Below are positions 36,484 to 45,152 of a DNA stretch of 64,000 nt, piece by piece. Each line of letters starts with the position of its first letter. Position 1 is the first letter of the stretch. The DNA comes from Aquibium carbonis. GTDB lineage: Bacteria > Pseudomonadota > Alphaproteobacteria > Rhizobiales > Rhizobiaceae. The notes beneath the pieces are model-generated. The model was not told the DNA's origin. It searched no databases and saw nothing but the letters and a program-made list of their open reading frames with translations. The stretch covers positions 56,748-120,747 of the forward strand of contig NZ_RWKW01000025.1 in assembly GCF_003970795.1 (NCBI RefSeq). Direction: 5' to 3'. The position numbers were made by a program, and so were the translations under genes.

Positions 36484-38121
36484 TTGGACCGAACCGCCTT
36501 TTCCGGCGTCCTTGCCGCACTGAAACTGCACGCCGGAACGCAGGCGCCGCAGGATCTGCGCGTCGCTTTTGCGCTCGACCCCAGTCGTTTCGATCGCTTC
36601 TCGCTGCGGCTCGACGACATGCTGGTCGACTGGTCGAAGACGGCGGTGGACGCGCGGGCCATGGATCTCCTCGCCGGGCTCGCCCGGGCAGCGGGGCTGG
36701 AGGCTCGGCGGGACGCGATGTTTGCGGGCGAGCCGATCAATTCGACCGAGGGTCGCGCCGTGCTCCACGTGGCGCTGCGGGCGCCCGAAGGCGCAAGCTT
36801 CAGCGTCGCCGGGCAGGACGTGATGGGCGAGGTGCATGCCGTGCTGGCCCGCATGGCCGATTTCGCAAACCGCATTCGTTCGGGCGAAGCCAAGGGTGTG
36901 ACGGGCAGGCCGATCACCGACGTGATCAACATCGGCATCGGCGGGTCCGATCTCGGCCCGGTGATGGCGACGGCGGCGCTGGCGCCATTCCATGACGGCC
37001 CGCGCGTGCATTTCGTTTCCAATATCGACGGCGCCCACATCGCCGACGTGCTGAAGCCGCTCGACCCGGCGGCGACGCTGGTCGTCATCGCGTCGAAAAC
37101 CTTCACCACCGTCGAAACCATGACGAACGCGCAGACGGCGCGGCGCTGGATCGAGGGCGCGCTCGGTCCCGATGCCGTGGGGGCGCATTTCTGCGCCGTC
37201 TCGACCGCGCTCGACAAGGTCTCCGATTTCGGCATCGCGTCGGATCGGGTCTTCGGCTTCTGGGACTGGGTCGGCGGGCGCTACTCGCTCTGGTCGGCGA
37301 TCGGCCTGCCGATCATGCTGGCCATCGGGCCCGCGCGTTTCCGCGCCTTCCTCGACGGCGCCCATGCGCTGGATGAGCACTTCCGGACAGCGCCGTTGCT
37401 GGAGAACCTGCCGGTGGTGCTGGGCCTGCTCGGTTTCTGGCATCGCGTCGCGATGGGCTATCCGGCACGCGCCGTCATTCCCTACGACCAGCGGCTCGCC
37501 CGGCTGCCGGCTTACCTTCAGCAGCTCGACATGGAATCGAACGGCAAGTCGGCGACGATCGACGGCCAGCCGGTTCCCACGCCGACCGGGCCGCTCGTGT
37601 GGGGCGAGCCCGGCACCAATGGCCAGCACGCGTTCTTCCAGCTGCTGCACCAGGGCAGCGACGTGATCCCGGTCGAGTTCATCGCCGCCGCCCTGGGCCA
37701 TGAGCCGGATCTGCGACATCAGCACGAACTGCTGCTTGCCAATTGCCTGGCGCAATCGGAAGCGCTGATGAAGGGCCGCACGCTGGAGGAGGCGTCGACG
37801 CAGATGCTGGCCAAGGGCATGGCGCGCGAAGAGGTCGATCGGATCGCGCCGCACCGCGTGTTTTCCGGCAACCGGCCGTCGATCACCATCCTGCACCGCC
37901 AGCTCGACCCGTTCGCGCTCGGCCGGCTGATCGCGCTCTACGAACACCGGGTCTTCGTGGAAGCGCAGCTCTTCGGCATCAATGCCTTCGACCAGTGGGG
38001 CGTGGAACTCGGCAAGGAACTCGCGACCGGCCTGTTGCCCGTCGTGGAAGGCAAACGCGACGCCGCAGGCAGCGACGCATCCACTGCCGGCCTGGTCGAC
38101 TATCTGCGGGGATTCGCCTGA
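36484..38121 (+). CDS. pgi: Glucose-6-phosphate isomerase
   Basis: Cytoplasmic enzyme of 545 residues interconverting glucose-6-phosphate and fructose-6-phosphate. Both family signatures are intact: '[11 protein letters not shown]', '[15 protein letters not shown]', '[19 protein letters not shown]' and '[20 protein letters not shown]'. The start is most likely TTG 36484, with GAGGAG at 36472-36477; the frame stays open upstream to 36385, but that stretch lacks a ribosome site and similarity. It is followed after 68 bases by a HAD phosphatase gene on the same strand, possibly co-transcribed. Confidence 0.95.
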   Translation: MDRTAFSGVLAALKLHAGTQAPQDLRVAFALDPSRFDRFSLRLDDMLVDWSKTAVDARAMDLLAGLARAAGLEARRDAMFAGEPINSTEGRAVLHVALRAPEGASFSVAGQDVMGEVHAVLARMADFANRIRSGEAKGVTGRPITDVINIGIGGSDLGPVMATAALAPFHDGPRVHFVSNIDGAHIADVLKPLDPAATLVVIASKTFTTVETMTNAQTARRWIEGALGPDAVGAHFCAVSTALDKVSDFGIASDRVFGFWDWVGGRYSLWSAIGLPIMLAIGPARFRAFLDGAHALDEHFRTAPLLENLPVVLGLLGFWHRVAMGYPARAVIPYDQRLARLPAYLQQLDMESNGKSATIDGQPVPTPTGPLVWGEPGTNGQHAFFQLLHQGSDVIPVEFIAAALGHEPDLRHQHELLLANCLAQSEALMKGRTLEEASTQMLAKGMAREEVDRIAPHRVFSGNRPSITILHRQLDPFALGRLIALYEHRVFVEAQLFGINAFDQWGVELGKELATGLLPVVEGKRDAAGSDASTAGLVDYLRGFA

Positions 38122-38189
38122 CCGGCGAAGCGCATTCCATCCGATTTCCTTTCACCGCGCTGCAAGGCGCCGGCTTCGCGAGACGTTTC

Positions 38190-38900
38190 ATGGCCATCAG
38201 GGGCATCCTGTTCGACAAGGACGGAACACTGATCGATTTCCATCGCACGTGGCACGCCATCGGCGACCGGCTGGCGCTTGAGGCGGCGTGCGGTGACCGC
38301 GGCAAGGCCGACGACCTGATGGACCTCGCCGGCTATGATGTCGCAGCAGGCCGGTTTCGTGCCGATTCCATCTTTGCCGCCGGCACCAATGCGGACATCG
38401 TCGCACTCTGGTATGCCGCTGCCCCTCTTGCCGAGCGCGAAAAACGGGTGAAGCAGTTCGACCGGCTGACCGCCGAGGAAGGCGCCCGCTCGGCGGTGCC
38501 GCTCGAGGGCGTTTCCTCGGCGCTTCGCAGCCTGCATGGGCAAGGCTACAAGCTCGGGGTCGCGACGAACGACAGCGAAGACGGGGCACGGCAGACGATC
38601 GAGGCGATCGGGATCGCCGACCTGTTCGTTGCAACTTACGGTTATGATTCGGTGGCGCGGCCGAAGCCGGCGCCCGACGCCATCCACGCCTTCTGCGCGC
38701 TGACGGGGCTCGAGCCGGACGAGATCGCAATGGTCGGCGACAACCGACATGACCTCGAGATGGCGCGTGCCGGACGGGCCGGCCTCGCCGTTGGCGTGCT
38801 GTCGGGCACCGGCACGCAGGAACGGCTCGCGCCGCTGGCCGACGTGGTGCTATCCTCGGTGCGCGATTTGCCGGCGTTTTTGGCCGGTCATGGCTCGTAG
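38190..38900 (+). CDS. HAD-family hydrolase, phosphoglycolate phosphatase-like
   Basis: Soluble phosphatase of 236 residues. Motif I is 'LFDKDGTLIDF' with nucleophile Asp9 and acid/base Asp11; motif II is the Thr in 'LGVATNDSE', motif III the Lys in 'RPKPAPDAI', and motif IV 'MVGDNRHDLEMAR'. A helical cap lies between. Substrate specificity cannot be deduced; Gph-like proteins act on phosphoglycolate or other small phosphates. ATG 38190 is chosen to place motif I at residue 8. It follows pgi on the same strand. Confidence 0.87.
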   Translation: MAIRGILFDKDGTLIDFHRTWHAIGDRLALEAACGDRGKADDLMDLAGYDVAAGRFRADSIFAAGTNADIVALWYAAAPLAEREKRVKQFDRLTAEEGARSAVPLEGVSSALRSLHGQGYKLGVATNDSEDGARQTIEAIGIADLFVATYGYDSVARPKPAPDAIHAFCALTGLEPDEIAMVGDNRHDLEMARAGRAGLAVGVLSGTGTQERLAPLADVVLSSVRDLPAFLAGHGS

Positions 38901-38993
38901 TCGAGGCGCGGGCACCCAGCCGACGCCTCGCAGACCTGTCATGATGGGTTGCGGCCGTCGCGGCACGTTTTTTCCGACGGATCGAAAGTGACC

Positions 38994-39446
38994 ATGAAAC
39001 AGGACCTCGACATCCGGCCGATCGGCGAAGCGAAGATGCCGGGCCTAGCCTCGCTCTACCGCTATCTGCATCCGCAGGACCCGGCGCTGGCGGTGGTGAC
39101 CGCACGGATGACGCTGCGCCAGACGGCGGCCGAGCCGGGGAGCGCCGTCCTCGTCGGTTTTCTGGACGACCGGCCGATTGCAACCTGTGCGCTCATCGTG
39201 GTGAGGGGCGGCGCGCGCAGCGCGAAGCCTTCGGCCTTGATCGAGAACATCGTCACGCATCCCACGCAGCGGCGTCTCGGTTACGGCACGCGCGTTCTTG
39301 CCGCCGTGTTGGCGCTTGCCCGCGAGGTCGGCTGCGACAGGGCCACGGTGCTGACGACGTCGCTGGACGTCGACGTGCCGTCGGGCTTCTTTTTGGCCGC
39401 CGGTTTCGCCAAAACCGCCAGCGGCTTTCGGGTGTTTCTCGACTGA
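38994..39446 (+). CDS. GNAT-family N-acetyltransferase (first of tandem pair)
   Basis: Protein of 150 residues with the GNAT acetyl-CoA-binding motif A 'IENIVTHPTQRRLGYGTRVL' (R/Q-x-x-G-x-G/A type) and a preceding beta-strand 'TCALIVVRGGARSAKPSAL'. It probably acetylates a small molecule or a protein; substrate unknown. The next gene is a clear paralogue on the same strand 116 bases away. ATG 38994 is the likely start; an upstream in-frame start at 38949 is less convincing. Confidence 0.82.
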   Translation: MKQDLDIRPIGEAKMPGLASLYRYLHPQDPALAVVTARMTLRQTAAEPGSAVLVGFLDDRPIATCALIVVRGGARSAKPSALIENIVTHPTQRRLGYGTRVLAAVLALAREVGCDRATVLTTSLDVDVPSGFFLAAGFAKTASGFRVFLD

Positions 39447-39455
39447 TCCGCAGCC

Positions 39456-39484
39456 TTTACATTTACCCTTTTATTAACTATATG
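39456..39484 (+). promoter_or_regulatory. Sigma-70-type promoter candidate for second GNAT gene
   Basis: TTTACA (39456-39461) and TATATG (39479-39484) are separated by exactly 17 bases in the most AT-rich patch of this area, 79 bases before the second GNAT start. This suggests the paralogue has its own promoter. Confidence 0.5.
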
Positions 39485-39562
39485 AATTAACATCATTTTC
39501 AGGCGTGATTTGGTGCGGTGCCAAGATGCCTCTATCGAGGTGTCTGCAGGACCGAGGGGACG

Positions 39563-40054
39563 ATGGAACAGCCACTCCGCATTCGACCCATTGCGCATGG
39601 CGACCTGTCGGACCTCACGTCCCTGTACCGGCATCTCTATCCCCGTTATCATATCTTCGCCGCCGCCCTTGCGCGCGATGCGTTCAAGCAGGCGCTCGAT
39701 GAGCCTGGCATCACCATTCTGGCCGGTTTCCACGACAATCAGCTCGTTTCGGCCTGCACGTTGATCGTCGTTCCCAACGCGACCGCGATGGGAAAGCCGG
39801 CTGCCCTGATCGAAAACGTCGTCACCCATTCCGACCATCGTCGCAGGGGCTACGCCGGCCGGGTCGTCGGATGTGCGGTCAAGCTGGCGTGGCGCGTGGG
39901 CTGCGTGAAGGTCCTGGTCCTGGGAGGCTTCAACGATCCGGCCGTGCTGGCGCTTTGCGCAGGAGCCGGTTTCGAGCAGACCCGCTATGGCTTCGAACTG
40001 CGGCAGGGAGATCAGCCGGCGCCAGCCGAAACGAGACGACTTCGTCGCGCATGA
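39563..40054 (+). CDS. GNAT-family N-acetyltransferase (second of tandem pair)
   Basis: Protein of 163 residues resembling its upstream neighbour along the whole length: 'RPIAHGDLSDLTSLYRHLYP' corresponds to 'RPIGEAKMPGLASLYRYLHP', and motif A is 'IENVVTHSDHRRRGYAGRVV'. The conserved Arg/Gly-rich acetyl-CoA loop is intact. It ends with an extra charged tail ('ETRRLRRA'). ATG 39563 follows AGGGGACG. The tandem pair probably arose by gene duplication; substrates are unknown. Confidence 0.82.
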   Translation: MEQPLRIRPIAHGDLSDLTSLYRHLYPRYHIFAAALARDAFKQALDEPGITILAGFHDNQLVSACTLIVVPNATAMGKPAALIENVVTHSDHRRRGYAGRVVGCAVKLAWRVGCVKVLVLGGFNDPAVLALCAGAGFEQTRYGFELRQGDQPAPAETRRLRRA

Positions 40055-40190
40055 TGGCGCTTTCGGTCGACGTCTGAGCGCAGCGACGCGCCATCGCGGC
40101 TCTCAACCAAAGGGTCCGCGACACCCGGCGCTCGAATGCCCGCCCCGAGAGCCTGCGGGGAAACGGGCGCCGCCCGTCGCGCGACGGATC

Positions 40191-41882
40191 TCAGTTGCGC
40201 AGCTCCCGGCGCAGGATTTTGCCGACATTCGTCTTCGGCAGTTCGGTGCGGAACTCGATCTGCCTGGGCCGCTTGTAGGCCGTCAGCTTGTCCTTGCACC
40301 ATTCGCGGATGTCGTCGGCGGTCAGCTCGGGATCCTTCTTGACGATGAAGACCTTCGGTGCCTCGCCCGACTTTTCGTCCGGCACGCCGATGGCTGCAAC
40401 CTCCAGAACGCCGGGGTGGCCGGCGATCACGTCCTCGATCTCGTTGGGATAGACGTTGAAGCCCGAGACCAGGATCATGTCCTTCTTGCGGTCGACGATC
40501 TTGACGTAGCCGTCCTCGCTCATGAAGCCCATGTCGCCGGACTTGAAGAACCCGTCGGACGTCATGACCTTGGCGGTCTCGTCCGGACGGTTCCAGTAGC
40601 CGGCCATGACCTGCGGCCCACGGATGCAGATCTCGCCGACCTCGCCGAGCGGCATGTCGTTGCCGTCGTCGTCGCGGATCACGATCTCGGTCGAGGGGAT
40701 CGGCAGCCCGATCGTGCCGGTGAACTCGTCGGCGTCGAAGCGGTTGCCGGTGGCCACCGGCGAGGTTTCCGACAAGCCGTAGCCTTCGGCGATGACGAGA
40801 CCCGTCACCTGTTTCCAGCGTTCGGCCACCGGGCGCTGCACCGCCATGCCGCCGCCGAAAGTGACCAGCAGGTGGGTGAAGTCGAGCTTGCGGAAATCGT
40901 CATTGTTCAACAGCGCGTTGAAAAGGGTGTTCAGGCCGGGGAAGACGTTGACCTTGTAGGCGCCGAACTCCTTGACCAGAGCCGGGATGTCGCGCGGATT
41001 GGCGATCAGGATGTTCTGGGCGCCCTGCTGCATGCCCATCAGCGCGTTCACCGTGAGCGCGTAGATGTGATAAAGCGGTAGCGCGCAGAGATAGACCGGC
41101 ATGTCGGGCCGCGGCTTCTTGACGTAGGCGGCCTCGACCCACAGCGCGTTCTGGGCGACGTTGGCGAGGATGTTGCGATGGAGCAGTACCGCGCCCTTGG
41201 AAACGCCCGTCGTGCCGCCGGTATACTGGAGGAAGGCGACGTCATCCGGGCCCACGGAGACCGGCTTCAGGCTCTGGCCCTTGCCGGCAGAGAGGGCGTC
41301 CTTGAACGCGACGTGCCCTGGCAGCGACCAAGCCGGCACCATCTTCTTGACGCGGCGCACGACGAGATTGACGATCAGGCCCTTGAGGCCGAGCATTTCG
41401 CCCATCGAAGCGACGACGACGTGCTTGACCTTTGTCTTGCCGACCACGGCTTGAAGCGTGGCGGCGAAGTTTTCCAGGATGACGATGGCCTCGGCGCCGG
41501 AATCGTTGAGCTGATGCTCGAGTTCTCGGGGGGTATAGAGCGGATTGACGTTGACCACCGTATAGCCCGCGCGAAGCGCGCCCATCATGGCGATCGGGTA
41601 TTGCAGCACGTTCGGCATCATGATTGCCACGCGCGCGCCCTTGGCGAGACCCTTGCCCTGCAGCCAGGCGCCGAAAGCGGCGGACGCCTGCTCGACCTCC
41701 GCGTAGGTCATGGACTTGCCCATGGAAGTGAAGGCCGGCCGGCCCGCATATTGCCGGCAGGCGTCGACGAGGAGTTCGCCGATCGAACTGGCCGGGAGCC
41801 CGGCTATGTCGGCCGGTATGCCGGCTGGATAGCTTTTCAGCCAGATACGCTCCGCGCCCGCGGTCTGCCCGGAAATGGCCAT
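40191..41882 (-). CDS. fadD: Long-chain fatty acid-CoA ligase
   Basis: Adenylate-forming enzyme of 563 residues that activates fatty acids to acyl-CoA for beta-oxidation, usually loosely membrane-associated. The AMP-binding motif 'FLQYTGGTTGVSKGAVLLH', the 'EGYGLSETSP' motif and 'GWFKSGD'-type segment ('SDGFFKSGDMGFM') are clear, and the catalytic Lys is in 'KTNVGKILRRELRN' at the C-terminus. 'IVDRKKDMILVSGFNVYP' matches FadD. GGGAG precedes the start at 41882. A palindromic site about 125 bases upstream (42008-42023) could be its operator. Confidence 0.93.
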   Translation of the reverse strand: MAISGQTAGAERIWLKSYPAGIPADIAGLPASSIGELLVDACRQYAGRPAFTSMGKSMTYAEVEQASAAFGAWLQGKGLAKGARVAIMMPNVLQYPIAMMGALRAGYTVVNVNPLYTPRELEHQLNDSGAEAIVILENFAATLQAVVGKTKVKHVVVASMGEMLGLKGLIVNLVVRRVKKMVPAWSLPGHVAFKDALSAGKGQSLKPVSVGPDDVAFLQYTGGTTGVSKGAVLLHRNILANVAQNALWVEAAYVKKPRPDMPVYLCALPLYHIYALTVNALMGMQQGAQNILIANPRDIPALVKEFGAYKVNVFPGLNTLFNALLNNDDFRKLDFTHLLVTFGGGMAVQRPVAERWKQVTGLVIAEGYGLSETSPVATGNRFDADEFTGTIGLPIPSTEIVIRDDDGNDMPLGEVGEICIRGPQVMAGYWNRPDETAKVMTSDGFFKSGDMGFMSEDGYVKIVDRKKDMILVSGFNVYPNEIEDVIAGHPGVLEVAAIGVPDEKSGEAPKVFIVKKDPELTADDIREWCKDKLTAYKRPRQIEFRTELPKTNVGKILRRELRN

Positions 41883-42007
41883 GTCTCGCTCCCTTCGTGT
41901 CCGATCGGCGGCGCGCTTCGCGCCGCGGTTCGGTTTACTCCTGCCTCCCGGCGGGCAAAGCCCGCCACTTGCGCCTATCTAGGGTCAACGACCGATTCCG
42001 CGCAAGT

Positions 42008-42023
42008 CTTACGAAGACGTAAA
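42008..42023. promoter_or_regulatory. Palindromic operator candidate upstream of fadD
   Basis: TTACG-AAGA-CGTAA (42009-42022) is a symmetric site about 125 bases before the fadD start, reading TTTACGTCTTCGTAAG on the coding strand. It resembles the ACGT-type palindromes used by LiuR-like MerR regulators of acyl-CoA and branched-chain amino acid catabolism in proteobacteria. That link is inference. Confidence 0.4.
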
Positions 42024-42061
42024 CGGAAGGGAAGTCGTCACCATGCAGAACCGGTTGCCGG

Positions 42062-42622
42062 CTATTGCCCGTAACCCGCGTGTGTCTCGAGGAACGCGCG
42101 TTCCTCCGCCGTCGTCTCACGCCCCAGCGCCTTGTTGCGGTGCGGGAACCGGCCGAAGCGGGCCACGATGTCACGATGCTCGATCGCAAACTTCAACGCC
42201 TCCTCGTTGTCGAGGTCGCGAAACAGTTTCACGCAGAGTTCCTGATCGGACACCACCTCCGAATGCATCAGAGGCATATAGAGGAACTGACGCTCGGCGG
42301 GCGTCATGCCGGCATCCCAGGAACGGTCGATGGCCTTGTGGGTAACGATGAGCGCGACCGGGTCGCCGGAAAAGGCGCGCGGCTGGCCGCGAAACAGCTG
42401 CCTTGGAAACTGGTCGAGCAAAATGATGCCCGCCAGCGCGGCACGGGGATCGTCGAGATGATCCTCCGGCCTGCTGGCCAGCGCCTCCTCGCAGAGCGCG
42501 CCGAAACGGTCGCGTATCTGCTCGTCAAGCTCGGGCCGGCCGGAAAACCAGTCCTGTGGGCCGAGTTCGCCAAACCAGTATGCCAGCACGGCGTCGGTGG
42601 CCGTTTTGGTTTCCATGGGCAT
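42062..42622 (-). CDS. DUF924-family protein
   Basis: Protein of 186 residues of the DUF924 family, helical proteins of unknown function common in proteobacteria. Typical phrases are 'DAVLAYWFGELGPQDWF', 'IILLDQFPRQLFRGQPRAF', 'FLYMPLMHSEVVSDQ' and 'HRDIVARFGRFPHRNKALGR'. GAGGAGGGA precedes ATG 42622 on the minus strand; ATG 42616 is a close alternative. It lies upstream of fadD on the same strand with a 180-base gap, and is divergent from the threonine dehydratase-like gene. Confidence 0.85.
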   Translation of the reverse strand: MPMETKTATDAVLAYWFGELGPQDWFSGRPELDEQIRDRFGALCEEALASRPEDHLDDPRAALAGIILLDQFPRQLFRGQPRAFSGDPVALIVTHKAIDRSWDAGMTPAERQFLYMPLMHSEVVSDQELCVKLFRDLDNEEALKFAIEHRDIVARFGRFPHRNKALGRETTAEERAFLETHAGYGQ

Positions 42623-42857
42623 TGTCCCTCCTCTTCTCCTTCGCAGATAGGTTTTTTCGGGCGCGAGTTCAAACGTGGCCCATGTCGTCGGCGCCAGCAG
42701 GATGCTGTACTTTGCCGTGACGGTGCCATACGGCTCACGATGAATGCGGTGTCGATGCGCGTCCATCGGACGAACCCTTTCGCGTGGACCATGGAGCCGG
42801 GATCGAAGGCATCCGGCGCAGGCAGGCGGAACGTGCCGCTGTTAAGGACAGGACATC

Positions 42858-43808
42858 ATGCAGTTTCCCACCTTCGACGACCTGCTGGCGGCCCATGAAC
42901 GCATCCGGCCGCACGTGCACCACACGCCAGTGCTGACGAGCACCCATTTCGACCGATTGACCGGTGCGCGGCTGTTCTTCAAATGCGAGAACCTGCAGAA
43001 GATCGGCGCCTTCAAGGCGCGGGGGGCCTGCAATGCCGTCTTCGGCCTCAGCGAAGAGCAGGCGGCGCGCGGCGTGCTGACGCATTCGTCCGGGAACCAC
43101 GGCCAGGCGTTGGCCTATGCGGCTGCCAAGCGCGGTATCCCGGCGACCATCGTCATGCCCGAGACCTCTGCGAAACCCAAGCTCGACGCCGTGCGCGGCT
43201 ATGGCGGGCGGGTGGTGACCTGCGCGCCCGGCACGAAGGCGCGCGAAGAAGCGGTGGCGACCGAAAGGGCACGAACGGGGGCCGAGATCGTGCATCCCTA
43301 TGCCGACGCGCGCGTCATCGCGGGGCAGGGCACCTGCGCTCGCGAACTGATCGAGGAGGCGGGGCCGCTGGATGCGATCGTAGCGCCGGTCGGCGGCGGC
43401 GGGCTTGTCGCGGGCATTTGCGTGGCGGTTGCCGGCATGGCGCCCCGGACGCTGGTCTTCGCCGCCGAGCCGGCGAACGCCGACGACGCCTTCCGCTCGA
43501 AGCGGGCCGGACGGCTGATCGAAGACGACGCGCCGCAGACGATCGCAGACGGGCTCCGTGCCTCGCTGAAGCCGATCACCTTCCACTACGTCGCCAGCGC
43601 CGTCGAAGACGTGCTGACGGTGACGGAAGACGAGATCGTGGCGGCGATGCGGCTTGTGTGGGAACGCATGAAGATCGTCATCGAGCCGTCGAGCGCGGTG
43701 GCGGTGGCGGTGGTGATGAAGAACGCGCATCGCTTCACCGGCCAGAAGGTCGGTATCATCGTCACCGGCGGCAATGTCGATCTCGACCGCCTGCCCTGGA
43801 TGGCGTGA
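42858..43808 (+). CDS. Threonine/serine dehydratase-like PLP enzyme
   Basis: Fold type II PLP enzyme of 316 residues without the C-terminal ACT regulatory domain, so of the catabolic or racemase-like type. The PLP Lys is residue 53 in 'IGAFKARGACNAV', the phosphate loop is 'PVGGGGLVAG', and 'SSGNHGQALAYAA' is the substrate loop. It would deaminate threonine/serine or racemise/dehydrate related hydroxy-amino acids; the exact substrate is open. ATG 42858 follows AAGGACAGG. The next gene starts 66 bases downstream. Confidence 0.87.
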   Translation: MQFPTFDDLLAAHERIRPHVHHTPVLTSTHFDRLTGARLFFKCENLQKIGAFKARGACNAVFGLSEEQAARGVLTHSSGNHGQALAYAAAKRGIPATIVMPETSAKPKLDAVRGYGGRVVTCAPGTKAREEAVATERARTGAEIVHPYADARVIAGQGTCARELIEEAGPLDAIVAPVGGGGLVAGICVAVAGMAPRTLVFAAEPANADDAFRSKRAGRLIEDDAPQTIADGLRASLKPITFHYVASAVEDVLTVTEDEIVAAMRLVWERMKIVIEPSSAVAVAVVMKNAHRFTGQKVGIIVTGGNVDLDRLPWMA

Positions 43809-43874
43809 CAGCAGGCTTCACCTTCGACAGGTCACGCGCCTTCCAAGCCGCACCGCAGACACTATGTTGGCGGG

Positions 43875-44885
43875 ATGCGTCCGTCCGATCTCCTGCAACC
43901 GCGCCCCCAGGGCCTCTACTGCCCGCCCGGCGATTTCTACATCGACCCGGTGAAGCCGGTCGCGCGCGCGCTGATCACGCACGGCCATGCCGACCACGCC
44001 CGCGCCGGCCATGGCGCGGTGATGGCGACGCGCGAGACGCTGGAGATCATGGCGATCCGCTATGGCGCCGACTTTACCGGGTCGAGACAGGAGGCGACGC
44101 TCGGCGAACGCGTCAGCGTCAACGGGGTCGAGGTCAGTTTCCATCCGGCCGGGCACGTGCTGGGATCGGCGCAAATCCGCGTCGCGCATGGCGGGCGCTG
44201 CATCGTGGCGTCGGGCGACTACAAGCGTCGCCGCGACCCGACCTGCCAAGGCTTCGAGCCGGTCGCCTGCGACGTCTTCATCACCGAGGCGACCTTCGGA
44301 CTGCCGGTCTTCCGCCATCCGGACGATGCCGGCGAGATCGCGCGGCTGCTGGCCTCGCTCGAGCAGTTTCCGGAACGGACGCATCTCGTCGGCGCCTATT
44401 CGCTGGGCAAGGCGCAGCGCGTCATCAGGCTTCTGCGCGAAGCGGGATATGACGAGACGATCCATATCCATGGCGCGCTCCAGAAGCTCTGCGACTATTT
44501 CGAAAGCGAGGGCATCGCGCTGGGGCCGCTATCGCCCGCGACCATCGGCAATGGCGGCAAGTCGGCCTTTGCCGGGAAGATCGTAGTGGGGCCTCCGTCG
44601 GCCTTCGCCGACCGATGGGCGCGGCGGTTTTCCGATCCGGTATCCGCGTTTGCTTCCGGCTGGATGCGCATCCGCCAGCGGGCCAAGCAGCGTGGCGTGG
44701 AGCTACCGCTGATCCTGTCGGACCACTCCGACTGGGATGAGTTGGTCGCCACCATCGCCGACACGGGCGCCTCCGAGGTCTGGGTCACGCATGGCCGCGA
44801 AGAGGCGCTGGTGCGCTGGTGCGAGATCAACGGCATCGCTGCACGCCCGCTGCACCTCGTGGGTTACGAGGACGAGGGGGATTAG
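43875..44885 (+). CDS. Ligase-associated DNA exonuclease (metallo-beta-lactamase fold)
   Basis: Protein of 336 residues of the MBL/beta-CASP-type family encoded next to an ATP-dependent DNA ligase in many bacteria; in Pseudomonas putida the relative is a manganese-dependent nuclease of a four-gene repair cluster (Lhr helicase, phosphoesterase, ligase, exonuclease). The metal motif HxHxDH is 'HGHADH' at residues 36-41; further metal ligands lie in 'FHPAGHVLGSAQI' and 'ASGDYKRRRD'. The N-terminal 'QGLYCPPGDFYIDP' is typical. The ligase gene follows after a repeat-filled gap. Lhr and the phosphoesterase are not in the window. Confidence 0.87.
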   Translation: MRPSDLLQPRPQGLYCPPGDFYIDPVKPVARALITHGHADHARAGHGAVMATRETLEIMAIRYGADFTGSRQEATLGERVSVNGVEVSFHPAGHVLGSAQIRVAHGGRCIVASGDYKRRRDPTCQGFEPVACDVFITEATFGLPVFRHPDDAGEIARLLASLEQFPERTHLVGAYSLGKAQRVIRLLREAGYDETIHIHGALQKLCDYFESEGIALGPLSPATIGNGGKSAFAGKIVVGPPSAFADRWARRFSDPVSAFASGWMRIRQRAKQRGVELPLILSDHSDWDELVATIADTGASEVWVTHGREEALVRWCEINGIAARPLHLVGYEDEGD

Positions 44886-44916
44886 GATGCTTGTTTCCGG
44901 AGAGGTTGCACTTCGT

Positions 44917-45078
44917 CGCGCCCCCCTCTGTCCTGCCGGACATCTCCCCCACAGGTGGGGAGATCGGCAGCGTCAACATCCCCGCCTTCCTTGCAACCGT
45001 GGCAATTGGCGAAAGCCGACGCGTTGGCTGATCTCCCCCCACGTGGGGGAGATGGCCGGCAGGCCAGAGGGGGGCGCG
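44917..45078. repeat. Intergenic palindromic repeat between exonuclease and ligase
   Basis: Long imperfect inverted repeat: arms 44917-44960 and 45035-45078 (44 bases each, about 90% complementary by eye), starting CGCGCCCCCCTCTG and containing ACATCTCCCCCACA-type blocks. This element style recurs throughout Mesorhizobium-like genomes. Confidence 0.8.
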
Positions 45079-45152
45079 AAGGAGCGCTGTCCTGCGCTCG
45101 TTCGGGAGGCCTGGGCGCAAAGGAGGCAGCGCGGCGCGTTGTCTGCCGCAGC

